Shown: positions 1 through 8,966, counted from the first letter of the stretch. The stretch is DNA of 44,039 bases from CAXXOK01 sp964640955 (GCA_964640955.1 CAZXJI010000024.1:1-44039); one strand, 5' to 3'. Made by a program: numbers and translations. The notes: generated by a model from the letters alone, not told the origin.

Positions 1-704
1 GTGCCGAACACGGCCTTCAGGTCGCGGCCCCCCAGCGTGTAGTTCGCCGCGCCGGGCGCGGCCCTCTGCAGGGCCGCCTCCACGTTGTTTTCCGCCCCGT
101 AGAATCCACCGGCGTCCGCCAGCGGTATCTGCTCCGCGCCCGTCCACGTGCCGCCGGCGGCGGCGATCAGCAGCCAGTCGCCCGCGGGCGGCTCCATGCC
201 CGGCACGGACGGCGTGTCGCTGTTCCACAGGTAGGTGCTGCCGCCGTGCGACACGTGGTTGTACCGTGCGTAGGACGCCTCCGGGTCGTAGGCCGCGTAC
301 ACGTTTCGCGCCGCCTCGTGAAGCAGTATCTGCTCGCCCACCGAACCGCCGAAGCTCGGGAAAGGTTCGCCGTCTCTGGCGCCGGATCTGTCTACGGAAA
401 GCAGCACGACGTTGGTCGTAACGCGCTGCAGCACGGTGTCTCCGGCCGCCAGCACGCCGTAAGCGGACAGTTCCCACACGCCGGAGCCCAGGTTGATCCC
501 GGCGTCACCCGGGGTTCTGTCGCCGGTCAGTTGCACCTCGTAGCGCTGATCCGAATTGAGCCGCTCCAGGCAGATGTATTTCGTCAGCCCGTCCCAGTCC
601 GAAGAAAATTCGATGCTGATAACCAGGTAGTTATACGAATCCGCGATAACGCCCGGCACGTCCACGGAGGTCATATCCTGCCCGACCACACGGTATTTCA
701 ACAC
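1..704 (-). CDS. Phage tail/baseplate-associated protein (3' end outside window)
   Basis: The first gene at the left edge reads leftwards from a GTG at 704 for 234 codons without a stop, so its C-terminus lies outside the window. An AAGGAG-type ribosome site sits about 10 bases upstream. The N-terminal part (residues about 1-60, with a WDGLTK motif) looks like the beta-rich N-terminal domains common in tail-tip and baseplate proteins of clostridial phages. The rest is rich in Gly, Thr and aromatic residues, like a fibre or baseplate accessory. It is the distal gene of the tail operon, just after 723-1442. Structural role is inferred from position and composition; I do not recognise a named family. 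Confidence 0.6.
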   Translation of the reverse strand, partial: MLKYRVVGQDMTSVDVPGVIADSYNYLVISIEFSSDWDGLTKYICLERLNSDQRYEVQLTGDRTPGDAGINLGSGVWELSAYGVLAAGDTVLQRVTTNVVLLSVDRSGARDGEPFPSFGGSVGEQILLHEAARNVYAAYDPEASYARYNHVSHGGSTYLWNSDTPSVPGMEPPAGDWLLIAAAGGTWTGAEQIPLADAGGFYGAENNVEAALQRAAPGAANYTLGGRDLKAVFG

Positions 705-722
705 GCTGCGTTCGCTCCTTCC

Positions 723-1442
723 TTATACGAGATAAGCTTCGTAAATGCGCGCTTCCATGATCTGCCCCGCTCCCTGTCCGATCAGCACGTAGTGGCGGCC
801 CGTCAGGGCGCTCACGTCGATGTCCTTCGCCCCGTCCGTCGTGACGACGGTGGTCTGCAGCGTCGTCCACACGGTAACGGAATCCGTGATGTAAACGGTG
901 TAGCGATTGTTGAGGACGTCCCCCACCACGCGCAGGGTATTGCGGCCGGTAAAATCCACGTTCGCGAACACCGCCAGCGCCTGGTTGGCGCCGGAGTTGC
1001 CGGTCAGGACGATGTGCAGGTTATCCGCCTCCGGCGTCACGGTGCCCTGGCTCTCACTTTCGGAGTAGACGCCGTTACCGAACGCGCCGTAATCGTAGAG
1101 ATAGTACCGGCCGCTCACCCACGTGCCTCCGACGTAGCCCCACAGGTCCGTAATCGTCCAGCTCCCGCCGGCATACGTAAGCGCGCGGAGCGGATACACA
1201 TACAGGCTGCCCCGTCCCGTCAGGTTCACGGGAATCTCGCTGGCGATCCCCGGTACGATCCACACCGCGCCGTCGGCCGCCCCTGCGGGCTGGTCCCGCT
1301 GCATGTACACATCCCCCGCGCTACTCGCCGCCACGGCGAGCGTGCCTTCCCGCACACCGGTGGGCAGGGCGGCTTCGTTCGCCACGGCGATCACCTTCAG
1401 GCTCGCGGCGCCGCCCCGCCTCAGCATCATCACCTGTGCCAT
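723..1442 (-). CDS. Tail fibre/baseplate accessory protein, 239 aa
   Basis: This complete 239-residue protein starts with MAQVMMLRRGG and is rich in Val, Thr, Gly and Asp, with repeated short beta-type stretches and no membrane segment or signal peptide. It starts directly after the stop of 1443-2471, so translation is probably coupled. Position between an upper-baseplate-like protein and the partial gene at the left edge suggests a structural part of the tail tip, perhaps carrying carbohydrate-binding beta-sandwich domains. No enzymatic motif is visible. The tail assignment rests on operon context; the specific role is unknown. Confidence 0.6.
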   Translation of the reverse strand: MAQVMMLRRGGAASLKVIAVANEAALPTGVREGTLAVAASSAGDVYMQRDQPAGAADGAVWIVPGIASEIPVNLTGRGSLYVYPLRALTYAGGSWTITDLWGYVGGTWVSGRYYLYDYGAFGNGVYSESESQGTVTPEADNLHIVLTGNSGANQALAVFANVDFTGRNTLRVVGDVLNNRYTVYITDSVTVWTTLQTTVVTTDGAKDIDVSALTGRHYVLIGQGAGQIMEARIYEAYLV

Positions 1443-2471
1443 TTATCGCACCACCCTCAAGGCCAGCGTCAGGTCCAGCGCCGGCGCTTCCTCATAGCAT
1501 GTTACGGTCAGCGCATTTTCCGCCGTATCCATGCGCCCCACGTACCCGTAGGCTTCCAGCTGCGCCTGCGCCGTCGCCGCCGTGTCGCTGAGCACGACGT
1601 CTGCCACCGGTATGTCCGAGGCCAGCAGGCCGGAAACGGCCACGGTTTGCGTATACGGCCCGCTGCCGCTCCACCCCGCGGCCGGGAGCGTCGCCGTATA
1701 CTGCGCGACCGACGCCTTTCCGTTCACGGCCTCCTGGCTGGCCTTGCCGTCCACAAGTGCTTTCAGCGCCTTCCCCTGCGCGGCGGAAAGGGTCTTGTCC
1801 GTCGCGTCGCTGGTCAGGACGTTCAGAATGTCGGCGAAGCCCAGCGCAGCAAGGTTCGCCCGCGCCTGGTCCTGCTGCGCCGCCGTCAGCGTCTGTACCG
1901 CGTACCGCAGCGCGTCCACGTTGCCCGCATCGATCAGCTTCTGCCACAGCGTGGACAGCGCCAGCGTCTGAGGGATCATGGCCCCGCAGACCGTATCGTC
2001 CCCGCGCTCGTCGGTAATGTCGCCCGTCAGCAGTTCCGTCGCACCGACGCGTACGCGCACCTGCGCCAGGCTCAGCTCGTGCACGGTATCCGTGCGGGTG
2101 AGTGCCGGCGCTTCCGGCGTAGCCGCCGCCGTGCCGACCAGTTTCATCAGCACAACCGTTCGCGCTTCCAGGTCCAGCCGGAGCACGATCCGGTCGATGC
2201 GATCCAGGCTCTCCGTCGTGCTGTGCGTAATCGCATATACGCCGGCGCCGTCGTCGCTGAGCTCGTAGTGATATCCCTGCACGATCGCTTGCCCGTACCC
2301 GACCTGCGTGCGCATGGTGGAGCCTTCCGCGGTCACCTTCAGGCACGTGTTGTTCAGCGCGGCAACCCCGTCCAGCGTCAGCGCCCGAAACGCCCTCGCC
2401 ATATCCACGGCGTCGTAGGCTCTCTCGTCGTCGACCGCGCTGTTGAAAAAGCCGTATTTCTCCTGGGCCAT
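1443..2471 (-). CDS. Upper baseplate / receptor-binding-type tail protein, 342 aa
   Basis: The N-terminus (FFNS, then a DERAYDAVDMARAF stretch at about residues 9-28) matches the start of tail-tip structural proteins seen after Gp37-like genes in clostridial prophages. The first half has mixed alpha/beta composition with a CGA motif near residue 162. The second half is a helical, Ala/Gln-rich stalk (about 165-245), followed by a beta-rich C-terminal domain. Such a stalk-plus-head layout fits an adsorption-apparatus protein. It ends one base before the next gene starts and follows 2487-3575 by 15 bases, so it belongs to the tail operon. Family-level match is by eye, not by search. Confidence 0.6.
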   Translation of the reverse strand: MAQEKYGFFNSAVDDERAYDAVDMARAFRALTLDGVAALNNTCLKVTAEGSTMRTQVGYGQAIVQGYHYELSDDGAGVYAITHSTTESLDRIDRIVLRLDLEARTVVLMKLVGTAAATPEAPALTRTDTVHELSLAQVRVRVGATELLTGDITDERGDDTVCGAMIPQTLALSTLWQKLIDAGNVDALRYAVQTLTAAQQDQARANLAALGFADILNVLTSDATDKTLSAAQGKALKALVDGKASQEAVNGKASVAQYTATLPAAGWSGSGPYTQTVAVSGLLASDIPVADVVLSDTAATAQAQLEAYGYVGRMDTAENALTVTCYEEAPALDLTLALRVVR

Positions 2472-2486
2472 TGTCTTCTCCCTCCC

Positions 2487-3575
2487 TTATCTGGCGGCGT
2501 TTTGACGGCGGGCCACGACCGCCGCCGGCGTGATCGGCGCGCTGCCGAACGCACCCCGAAGCGTTCGTGTGCCGTTTTCGTAAACCTCGGTCATTTCTAC
2601 GAGCCGGGCGGCCATGCTGCCGGCCGTGCTGCGCACCAGCACCTGGTCCCCCACATCGTAATCGCGTTCGTACCGGCACGCTCCGCTGTCGATCAGGTCT
2701 ACGGACAGGGTCGTCTGTATCGCCGCGGCGTCGAGTTTCGTCTGCCCGTACAGCTTCAACAGGTCGGCGTCGTCGATGCTGCCGGCTTCGGCCCACAGTT
2801 CCCGCCGTTCGGTGCCGGCGGCCTCCCCGCCGACCGACAGGATGAAGCGCTCCTCATCCTCCCCGGCCCCGCCGACGTAGACGGTCGAGGCGCTCCCGGA
2901 AGCAGTCTTTTTGTAGTTGGCGTCGGATACGTTGCCGTTCCGCTCGCCGATCAGGCACAGGGCATTCCCCACCGTGCGGTCGGTGCCTTCCCACGCGCTG
3001 AAAACGAACTGCTTTGCCGTAAGGTCGGGCAGGATCGTCCACCCGAGTTCGGTCGCTTCCCCGATCGACTGAAACACGGCGTCCAGCTTGTCGAACCGGG
3101 CCTGCCAGGGCAGTACCGCCCCGCGGTCCCGGTTCTCCGCCGCCACGAGGCCGGGGAACGCGCGCGCCGTATCCTCGGGGGCGATCATGTTGTTCTGGGC
3201 GTAATGCAGGTAGGCCGCCTCGGCGGTTCCCGTGAACCGGTCCCAGCCGAAGTCCTGATACGGGCGCGCGCCGGCGTCCAGCGGCGGAACGCACACCCGC
3301 CGTTTCGCCAGTCCTTTCAGCGCGGTTCCCTTCACGGTCAGCTTCGTACGGGTCAGCGTGCCCACATCGGTAACGATGCAGGCCTTGTTCGGATACCCGC
3401 TCGGCCATACGATGCACTCCGGCAGCAGGGCAAGCGCGTTGGGCGCCCTGGGATCGACGGTGATCTCCACCGCCCCTGTGCCATAGTAGCTGCGCGTAAT
3501 GGACAGGCTTTTAAACAGGCCGATCTCCCCCAGCTTGTTAAAGCTGAAGTCCATCACCTGAAGCGTCACGCTCAC
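2487..3575 (-). CDS. Siphovirus ReqiPepy6 Gp37-like tail protein
   Basis: The 362-residue protein begins MSVTLQVMDFSFNKLGEIG and continues with an SLSITRSYYGTGAVEI segment, the usual opening of Gp37-like (PF14594-type) tail proteins that follow the distal tail protein in Firmicutes siphoviruses. Members form part of the tail tip, structurally related to the tail-associated hub. Length is normal for the family and no peptidase domain is fused. It lies 3 bases downstream of the Dit-like gene 3579-4451 and upstream of the baseplate genes, the normal order tape measure, Dit, hub-like protein, baseplate. Confidence 0.8.
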   Translation of the reverse strand: MSVTLQVMDFSFNKLGEIGLFKSLSITRSYYGTGAVEITVDPRAPNALALLPECIVWPSGYPNKACIVTDVGTLTRTKLTVKGTALKGLAKRRVCVPPLDAGARPYQDFGWDRFTGTAEAAYLHYAQNNMIAPEDTARAFPGLVAAENRDRGAVLPWQARFDKLDAVFQSIGEATELGWTILPDLTAKQFVFSAWEGTDRTVGNALCLIGERNGNVSDANYKKTASGSASTVYVGGAGEDEERFILSVGGEAAGTERRELWAEAGSIDDADLLKLYGQTKLDAAAIQTTLSVDLIDSGACRYERDYDVGDQVLVRSTAGSMAARLVEMTEVYENGTRTLRGAFGSAPITPAAVVARRQNAAR

Positions 3576-3578
3576 GGG

Positions 3579-4451
3579 CTACACCCCCTCGTACGCGGAT
3601 CGCCACAGCACGCGGATCGTGCTTTGCGTGGACGCGCCGCCGGTGTCGTACACCAGCCGGTTGATCCCCGGCTGCAGGAAGAAGTCCGCGATCGGCGTTT
3701 CCAGGCTCAGCTGCCCGAAGGCGCTGCCGGTGTTTCCCTCGCCGTCCGTAAGGGTCGCCTCCAGGCGGGCCGGGTCCGTGTTGATGTACAGGGTGTGCCC
3801 CTCGGCGACGGGCCCCGCCAGCGCGATCCGCTTGCCCGTGCTTACGTTGAGCAGCGTGGGCGTTTCGCCCTTGCACCCGATCCACACCTGCACGGGGACG
3901 GACACCTGCCCCTTGTTGTTCGCTTCCCGGGAAAAGTCCCGGCTGCCGAAACCGATGGGGAACGAGAACGGCAGCGAAAAGCCGATCCCGGAGTAGCTGA
4001 ACTCGATTTCGTCCTCCGTCGCCGCGTACAGGTACGGGCTCTCGCATCGGAAGCCGATCTTCATGTCCGGCTGCGCGTTGCCGTACCGTTTGACAGGCTC
4101 CAGCCCCCCGTCCGGGATCGCGTACGTCTGCCAGCGGCCGTAGTCGTTTTCATAGATCAGCGTCGCCCTATCGTTCCCGTTCACGGCGCGGTCGGGCGAG
4201 AGGATCGCCTGCAGGTTCAGCCGGTACTGGTACAGCTGCGCGCGCGTGTCGCCGTACAGGGTGAAGTAGACGGTCACCGTACGCGCGTTGCGGCGATATC
4301 CCGCCGTCGTATCCCCCTGCTGGTACACGCCCCGGATCGTCTCGAAGTCCAGGTCGGGCAGCCCCAGCCCCGTCACCTTCGACAGCACACACGGCGCGCC
4401 CTGAAAAACGATCTTCTCGTTCGCCAGGTTGATGTAGGTGATCTTCTGCAT
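3579..4451 (-). CDS. Distal tail protein (Dit-like, siphovirus tail family)
   Basis: The 290-residue product starting MQKITYINL has the features of phage distal tail proteins: an N-terminal beta domain (about 1-120) containing GLGLPDLDFETIRGVYQQG, then a beta-sandwich with a GCKGETPTLLN-type segment. Dit forms the ring joining tail tube and tip. An ATG at 4451 is preceded by GGAGG at good distance; a longer frame reaching 4514 overlaps the end of the tape measure gene and lacks a ribosome site, so I use 4451. It lies between the tape measure and Gp37-like genes, as expected. Confidence 0.85.
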   Translation of the reverse strand: MQKITYINLANEKIVFQGAPCVLSKVTGLGLPDLDFETIRGVYQQGDTTAGYRRNARTVTVYFTLYGDTRAQLYQYRLNLQAILSPDRAVNGNDRATLIYENDYGRWQTYAIPDGGLEPVKRYGNAQPDMKIGFRCESPYLYAATEDEIEFSYSGIGFSLPFSFPIGFGSRDFSREANNKGQVSVPVQVWIGCKGETPTLLNVSTGKRIALAGPVAEGHTLYINTDPARLEATLTDGEGNTGSAFGQLSLETPIADFFLQPGINRLVYDTGGASTQSTIRVLWRSAYEGV

Positions 4452-4459
4452 GCGTCCTC

Positions 4460-7400
4460 CTACCCGTTGAGCAGGCTCAGCGCCAGATCCTCGTTCGCCT
4501 GCCGGATCTTCCACGCCGTCTGGCTGGGCGTCTCCACAGGCGTGTAGAACTGGTTCGTCTGGTTGATCGTCACGCCGGACGCCGCAAGGGCCGATGCCGC
4601 GGCGCCTTCCGAGGCCTGCTGGTAAAACGAGTCGGCGGCGGCCTGTACCTGGGCGGCCAGGTCGTCCTGCGCGGTCTGGATCAGCGCGTTGAGGTTTTCC
4701 ACGTAGGCGGCGATGTCGCCCACCTTCGACTTGAAGCCTTCGTACAGCTGCTCGCCCAGCGTCTCCCCCGTCGCGTTGTAATCGGGCGCGTAGGCGGCGA
4801 TCAGGTCGATGATCTCCTGCTGCGAGCTGGACGCCAGCTCTTTTTCAGCCTCGGCTTCCAGCGCCGCCGTCTGCAGGCGCGCTTCGTAGACGGCCTCGAT
4901 CTCTTCCTGCCGCTGATCCAGCGCGGACAGCTCGGCGTCGGCCCGTTGATTGATCGCCTCAATCTGGGCTTCCAGCGCGGCTTTCTGGTCTTCCCGCTCG
5001 TTCTGCGCAAGCCAGGAAGCGTAGCTGTCCTGCGCGGCGGTCAGCTGCTGCTGGAGCTTCGCCCGGTTGTAGGCGTCCTGCTCGTACTCCAGCTGCTGCT
5101 GGAGGCTGGCGATCTTTCGCTGTTTCTCGGCGTCGGTCGCCTCCCGATCCTCGGCCTCGGTCAGCGCGTCGATCGCGTCGATCTGCGCCTGTATGGCGGC
5201 CACGTTGCTGTCCCGCCAGGTTTCCCAGGCGGAGCGGCTTTCGTCCAGCGCCGCCAGTTCCGTGTCCCGCATGGCCTCGTAGCGGGCTCCCAGCGCGTCC
5301 ACCACGCCGTTGGCCAGCGTGTCCAGGTCCTCGGCGTCCCGGGCGGCGATGGCCTTCTGCACATCGTAAATGCGCTCTTCCAGGTCGAGGCGCTCCTCGG
5401 TGGTAAGCTTGTACCGGGTGGCGTTCTGGTTGATCTCCTGCAGGTATGCCAGCTCCTGCTCCAGCGTTTCCTTGTCGAGCGCCTTGAGGTGCTCGAGGGA
5501 AGCGATGGCCTTGTCGTAGGGGGATTCGGTGACGGTCGCAACCGGGGTATTCTTGGATGAGCCGCCGCCACCACCGCCTCCGCCGCCGCCACTTCCGACA
5601 TCGAATCCCAAAGCTTTCATGAGCAAGCGGAGACCTTCGAGCGCCGCGCGAACAATGCTGATCTTACTCAGGATATCGCTGGCATCAGCAGTCAGCTCGC
5701 CGTTCACATCGCTCACGGCATCCAGGTTCATAAACTGCTGGGTCAGCGACGCGAGTTCGTTTTCCATGGACGTGGCCTGCGATTGCAGGTCTTCGCCCAT
5801 CGCCTTTACGCCTTCGTCCACCCGGGCAATGCTCTCGCTGCTGTTATCCAGCTTGTATCCCAGTGCGGCGGCCGCGGCTTCCATGGCGTTCCATTGCGCC
5901 CGCGTGGCTTTCCCCTCGGAGGCGGCCTTTTTATAGGCCTCGGAGGCGTCCTTCCAATCCCTGATGTGGTTGGCCATCGCCGTGCGGGACTTGACCTCGT
6001 CGTTCAGGGTATCGACGCTTTTGGCCAGAGCGTCGGCATTTTTCTTTGCCGTCGCCAGTTTTTGTGCGTCAATAGCCGCGAAGAATGCGCTTGCGTCCCG
6101 CGCTGCCGCTTCGGAGGGCACCATGGCGTCCAAAGCGTCGGTTACCCGTTCGGATTCGGCGTCCACGTCCTCCCCCGCCTCGCGCAGCGCCTGGGCGATG
6201 ATCTCCCGCAGCGTGTCGTACGCGCCGCGAACCGTTTCGTAATCCTCCTCCGTCGGGGTGTACCCGTTCAGAATGGCGTCGTGCAGGTCGTCAATCACGC
6301 CCAGCGCCTCCTGCGCCTCCGCCGACCCCATAGCGGCGCTGATAGCGTCAGCGTTGAACAGCAGCCCGTACCAGCCCGCGGCGGACTCCGCGGTGCCTTT
6401 CAGCTCGACGATCTTTGCGATCACAGCATCCATCTGCGCGAGGATCGCGCCGGCGTCCCCGCCTTCGGCGAGTATCGCCCGATACTGTTCCTGCAGGCCG
6501 GTCAGCTGGGTTTCCAGCGCCGCCAGCTCCGGCTCCAGCCCCGCGGCCAGCGTCTTTACGCCGCCGTTGACCAGGTCGAGGTTGTCCGCGCTGTCGTGCA
6601 GCGTGTATCCCAGCGCTTCCGCCGCGGCCTGCATCCGCGCAAACGCGGCATTGGCTTCGTGGCTTCCCGTAGCCGCGTTGCGGTAAGCGTCCGAGGCGCT
6701 CTGCCATTCCCGGATATGCGCGGCCATTCCCGCCTGGTCGTCCGCGGACTGGTTCAGCTTGTTCAGGCTGGTTGCGAGCGCTTCCGCCTGCGTCCGGGCG
6801 TTTTCCAGATCCAGCTGGTTCACCAGCGCCTGGTATTCTTCCCAGCTCTGGGGCACCGCCTCGGGAATGCCCAGCATGGAAAGGATCGCCGTAACGCGGC
6901 TGTCCCCGGCTTGCAGGTTGGGGTCGTCATACAGTTCCCGCAGCGCTCCGGTGATCGCTTCCCGCAGCGTATCGTAGCTCTGGGCAACCTCCTCGTATTC
7001 GGCCTCGGTCGGCACGTACCCGGCGACGATCTTGTTGTGGAACGCCTCCGCCGCGTCCAGCGCGGCGGACACCTCCGGCCCCCGCACGGCGGTCATCAGG
7101 GCGTTTGCGGAATCCAACACAAACGTCTGCAGGGCGTTCTGGTCGGTGTACGCCGAAGGGTCTACGTTGAATGCGGCCGTCAGCACCGCGGCCAGCTCGT
7201 CGTTCCAGGTCTGCCCCGCGGCCTTCACCTCGGCGGCGTTTTTGGCCGTCAGGGCGGCGAACCAGGCGACATAATCGTCGCTGTAGGAGGACAGCGTTTC
7301 CTGTTGTTTCTCAATGCTCGCGGCCAGCTCTGCGGTAGATGGCCCGCCGGCATCAAAATCGGAACGGTTCTTCGGCTCAAGTGATTCAAGGTATTGTTTC

Positions 7401-8308
7401 TGCAGATCCGCAAGTTTTTTATACCCCGCAATCGTTTTCTCGGTTGCCACGTTCCCCGCGTCCTCCGCCACGGCGGCCAGCGCCTCGCTGCTCTGCGCGG
7501 CCTGCGCCTCCCGGGCGGCCTTGATCGCCTCCGTCAGGCTGTCGTAGCTTCCGGCCAGCCCGAGCACGCTGTTGGACGTAATGCCGTATTCCTCCCGCAG
7601 CGCCTGCTGGAGCTGGTACATCCGGTTTTCCTCGTCCAGCGTCCGGTTGCTTTTACCGCTCAGCGTTTCGTATTCGGAGGCCAGCGCTTCCAGCCCAGCG
7701 CGCTCTTCTTCCAGGGCGTCCGCGGTTTCCTGATGCTCCTTGCGCAGCGCTTCCGCCGCGGCTTCCGCGTTGGCCTTCGCGTTGATCAGCGCGGTGATCA
7801 GGCTGCTGATGCCGTTGATCGCAAAGGTCACCAGCGCCGTCGTGCCGCCGGTGACCAGCCCCTGCAGGATCCCGCTGCCCAGCTTGGAGAGGGTTCCGGA
7901 AAAGCTTTCGGCGGCCACCTTGCCCGCGCCGAAGCCCTTGGCCGCGGCTTCGCCCGCTTCCCCGGCCGCGTCGGAAAGCGTATCCAGCTTTTCAACGACC
8001 TTCTCGACGGGCTCGCTTACGTCAAACGCCGTCCGCACCGCGGGGGAAACCTGCCCGACCGTATCCTGTATCTTGTCGGCGGCAACCTTCACCGCTTCGG
8101 CGGATTGACCCGCCGCGGTCTTGATCGTGTCGCCGAGCTGGGCGACGCGGGCTTCCGCCTCGCCGGTATCGAGCTTCACGTCGAAACCGGCGCCGCCGCC
8201 TTCGGCGGTCTGCACCAGCTGCTCGATCTTCACGATCACGGCGTCCATCGTCGCCAGCGCGTCCTCGGCGGAAGCTGAGATCACAATTTGCATTTCGTCA
8301 AGCGTCAA
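4460..8308 (-). CDS. Tail tape measure protein, 1282 aa, with internal duplication
   Basis: This is the longest gene of the tail module and encodes a long, mostly helical, Ala/Glu-rich coiled-coil protein with one hydrophobic stretch (about 145-177), the pattern of tape measure proteins that set tail length and pass into the host envelope. Residues about 400-615 and 655-865 are diverged copies of one another, offset by about 250 residues. A run of ten glycines (about 907-916) then separates this part from a second coiled-coil half. I take TTG at 8308 as the start because GGAGGAGG lies 8 bases upstream; an ATG at 8293 is possible. It overlaps the frameshifted chaperone product by 11 bases. Confidence 0.9.
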   Translation of the reverse strand: MTLDEMQIVISASAEDALATMDAVIVKIEQLVQTAEGGGAGFDVKLDTGEAEARVAQLGDTIKTAAGQSAEAVKVAADKIQDTVGQVSPAVRTAFDVSEPVEKVVEKLDTLSDAAGEAGEAAAKGFGAGKVAAESFSGTLSKLGSGILQGLVTGGTTALVTFAINGISSLITALINAKANAEAAAEALRKEHQETADALEEERAGLEALASEYETLSGKSNRTLDEENRMYQLQQALREEYGITSNSVLGLAGSYDSLTEAIKAAREAQAAQSSEALAAVAEDAGNVATEKTIAGYKKLADLQKQYLESLEPKNRSDFDAGGPSTAELAASIEKQQETLSSYSDDYVAWFAALTAKNAAEVKAAGQTWNDELAAVLTAAFNVDPSAYTDQNALQTFVLDSANALMTAVRGPEVSAALDAAEAFHNKIVAGYVPTEAEYEEVAQSYDTLREAITGALRELYDDPNLQAGDSRVTAILSMLGIPEAVPQSWEEYQALVNQLDLENARTQAEALATSLNKLNQSADDQAGMAAHIREWQSASDAYRNAATGSHEANAAFARMQAAAEALGYTLHDSADNLDLVNGGVKTLAAGLEPELAALETQLTGLQEQYRAILAEGGDAGAILAQMDAVIAKIVELKGTAESAAGWYGLLFNADAISAAMGSAEAQEALGVIDDLHDAILNGYTPTEEDYETVRGAYDTLREIIAQALREAGEDVDAESERVTDALDAMVPSEAAARDASAFFAAIDAQKLATAKKNADALAKSVDTLNDEVKSRTAMANHIRDWKDASEAYKKAASEGKATRAQWNAMEAAAAALGYKLDNSSESIARVDEGVKAMGEDLQSQATSMENELASLTQQFMNLDAVSDVNGELTADASDILSKISIVRAALEGLRLLMKALGFDVGSGGGGGGGGGGSSKNTPVATVTESPYDKAIASLEHLKALDKETLEQELAYLQEINQNATRYKLTTEERLDLEERIYDVQKAIAARDAEDLDTLANGVVDALGARYEAMRDTELAALDESRSAWETWRDSNVAAIQAQIDAIDALTEAEDREATDAEKQRKIASLQQQLEYEQDAYNRAKLQQQLTAAQDSYASWLAQNEREDQKAALEAQIEAINQRADAELSALDQRQEEIEAVYEARLQTAALEAEAEKELASSSQQEIIDLIAAYAPDYNATGETLGEQLYEGFKSKVGDIAAYVENLNALIQTAQDDLAAQVQAAADSFYQQASEGAAASALAASGVTINQTNQFYTPVETPSQTAWKIRQANEDLALSLLNG
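5714..7111 (-). repeat. Diverged tandem duplication inside the tape measure gene
   Basis: Two blocks, about 6464-7111 and 5714-6346, encode related segments. Shared landmarks are a YDTLREAI/YDTLREII motif, HIREWQSASDAYRNAA/HIRDWKDASEAYKKAA, and an ALGY motif followed by a GVK motif, all at an offset of 250-252 residues. The copies are clearly diverged, so the duplication is not recent. Because tape measure length sets tail length in siphoviruses, such a duplication would lengthen the tail. Confidence 0.8.
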
Positions 8309-8558
8309 CGGTCTCGCCTCCTCCGCCCAAAAAGTCCTGCGGGCTTACGCGTTCCGGCCGGTCGTCCCGGCCGCCGTGCAGCAGGTTGTATTCGGTGATG
8401 ATCGCGTCCAACTCGCCGGGGTAATAGTCCTCCAGCAGTTCCCTTTTACCGACGCCGAGGGTCAGGCCGACCGCGATCAGCCTTTGGACCCAGCGCGCAG
8501 GGTCGCGGCGAGCGCCTTGATCGTCTTGCCCGCGTGGCTCGCCGCCCGTGAAAAATTT
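8298..8558 (-). CDS. Frameshifted C-terminal extension of the tail assembly chaperone (T-like part)
   Basis: The frame that is -1 relative to the upstream chaperone gene stays open past its TGA (8477) and encodes a protein-like segment: WVQRLIAVGLTLGVGKRELLEDYY, then about 35 further residues ending at 8298. The segment has no start codon of its own, so it can only be made by ribosomes shifting from the upstream frame, as in lambda G/GT. The start given here is the more upstream candidate slip site. The real shift may lie nearer 8480, because the -1 frame between the two points is Arg/Asp-rich and does not look like native protein. The tape measure start overlaps its end. Confidence 0.7.
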   Translation of the reverse strand, partial: KFFTGGEPRGQDDQGARRDPARWVQRLIAVGLTLGVGKRELLEDYYPGELDAIITEYNLLHGGRDDRPERVSPQDFLGGGGETVDA

Positions 8559-8920
8559 TCCGCCCCGTTGACCTCCAGCCAGACGTCGATGATTTCCGCC
8601 AGCCCGTCCGCGCCGATGCCGGGGTCCGTCAGCAGCTTTTCCTGGGGGATCCCGGTCAGCCCGGCGATCAGCTCCAGCGTCTGCTCGGGCACCAGGGAAA
8701 GGCTTTTGAGCATAAGGTCGATCACGCCGTCGCGGTCGATATGCTTCAATTGCTCCAGCAGCCGTCCCAGATCGCCCTCGGGCAGCAGCCGGGCGACCAG
8801 TTCGCGGGGAAACGCCTGTATCTGCTTGAGCGCCTTCAGATAGGCGCCCAGCGCCATCCTTTGGATCGTGTAACCCCTGACGGTTTTTTCCAGGGGCAGC
8901 GACATCGCAATGCTGTCCAT
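8477..8920 (-). CDS. Tail assembly chaperone (G-like), 147 aa
   Basis: A small protein between major tail protein and tape measure, starting MDSIAMSLPLEKTVRGY at an ATG (8920) with GGAGAAAGG upstream. Mostly helical, with a KTIKALAATL helix near the C-terminus. In siphoviruses this position holds the chaperone that coats the tape measure during tail assembly, made in a short and a frameshifted long form. Here a second frame (-1) continues with a protein-like sequence after the stop, matching that scheme. Assignment rests on position, size and the frame arrangement. Confidence 0.75.
   Translation of the reverse strand: MDSIAMSLPLEKTVRGYTIQRMALGAYLKALKQIQAFPRELVARLLPEGDLGRLLEQLKHIDRDGVIDLMLKSLSLVPEQTLELIAGLTGIPQEKLLTDPGIGADGLAEIIDVWLEVNGAENFSRAASHAGKTIKALAATLRAGSKG
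8552..8558 (-). promoter_or_regulatory. Candidate -1 slippery heptamer A AAT TTT
   Basis: In the zero frame the codons read GAA AAT TTT TCA, giving A-AAT-TTT, which fits the X-XXY-YYZ rule for tandem -1 slippage. It lies 25 codons before the G stop. A second possible site is at the end (TCC AAA GGC TGA, about 8477-8488), which does not fit the rule but would exclude the unnatural-looking -1 frame between them. The choice between the two is open. Confidence 0.4.
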
Positions 8921-8934
8921 ACGTCGTCCTTTCT

Positions 8935-8966
8935 CCCGCACGGGGCATTCCTTCGTCCCGTGCGGG
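8935..8966 (-). terminator. Perfect 10-bp stem-loop after the major tail protein gene
   Basis: CCCGCACGGG and its exact complement flank a 12-base loop between the major tail protein stop and the chaperone start. There is no T run in the direction of transcription, so it is not a classical intrinsic terminator. It may attenuate read-through or protect the 3' end of the abundant upstream message. Confidence 0.55.

Noticed and set aside
246..4547. Very long plus-strand open frame (1433 codons)
   Set aside because: It is a GC-driven shadow of the minus-strand tail genes; its Arg/His/Val-rich product has no domain, and the minus strand carries recognised tail proteins with ribosome sites.
8298..8948. 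Independent 216-residue gene in the chaperone region
   Set aside because: The first two thirds are an Arg/Gly-rich shadow of the G-like gene. Only the last 65 residues look native, so it is the frameshifted extension.
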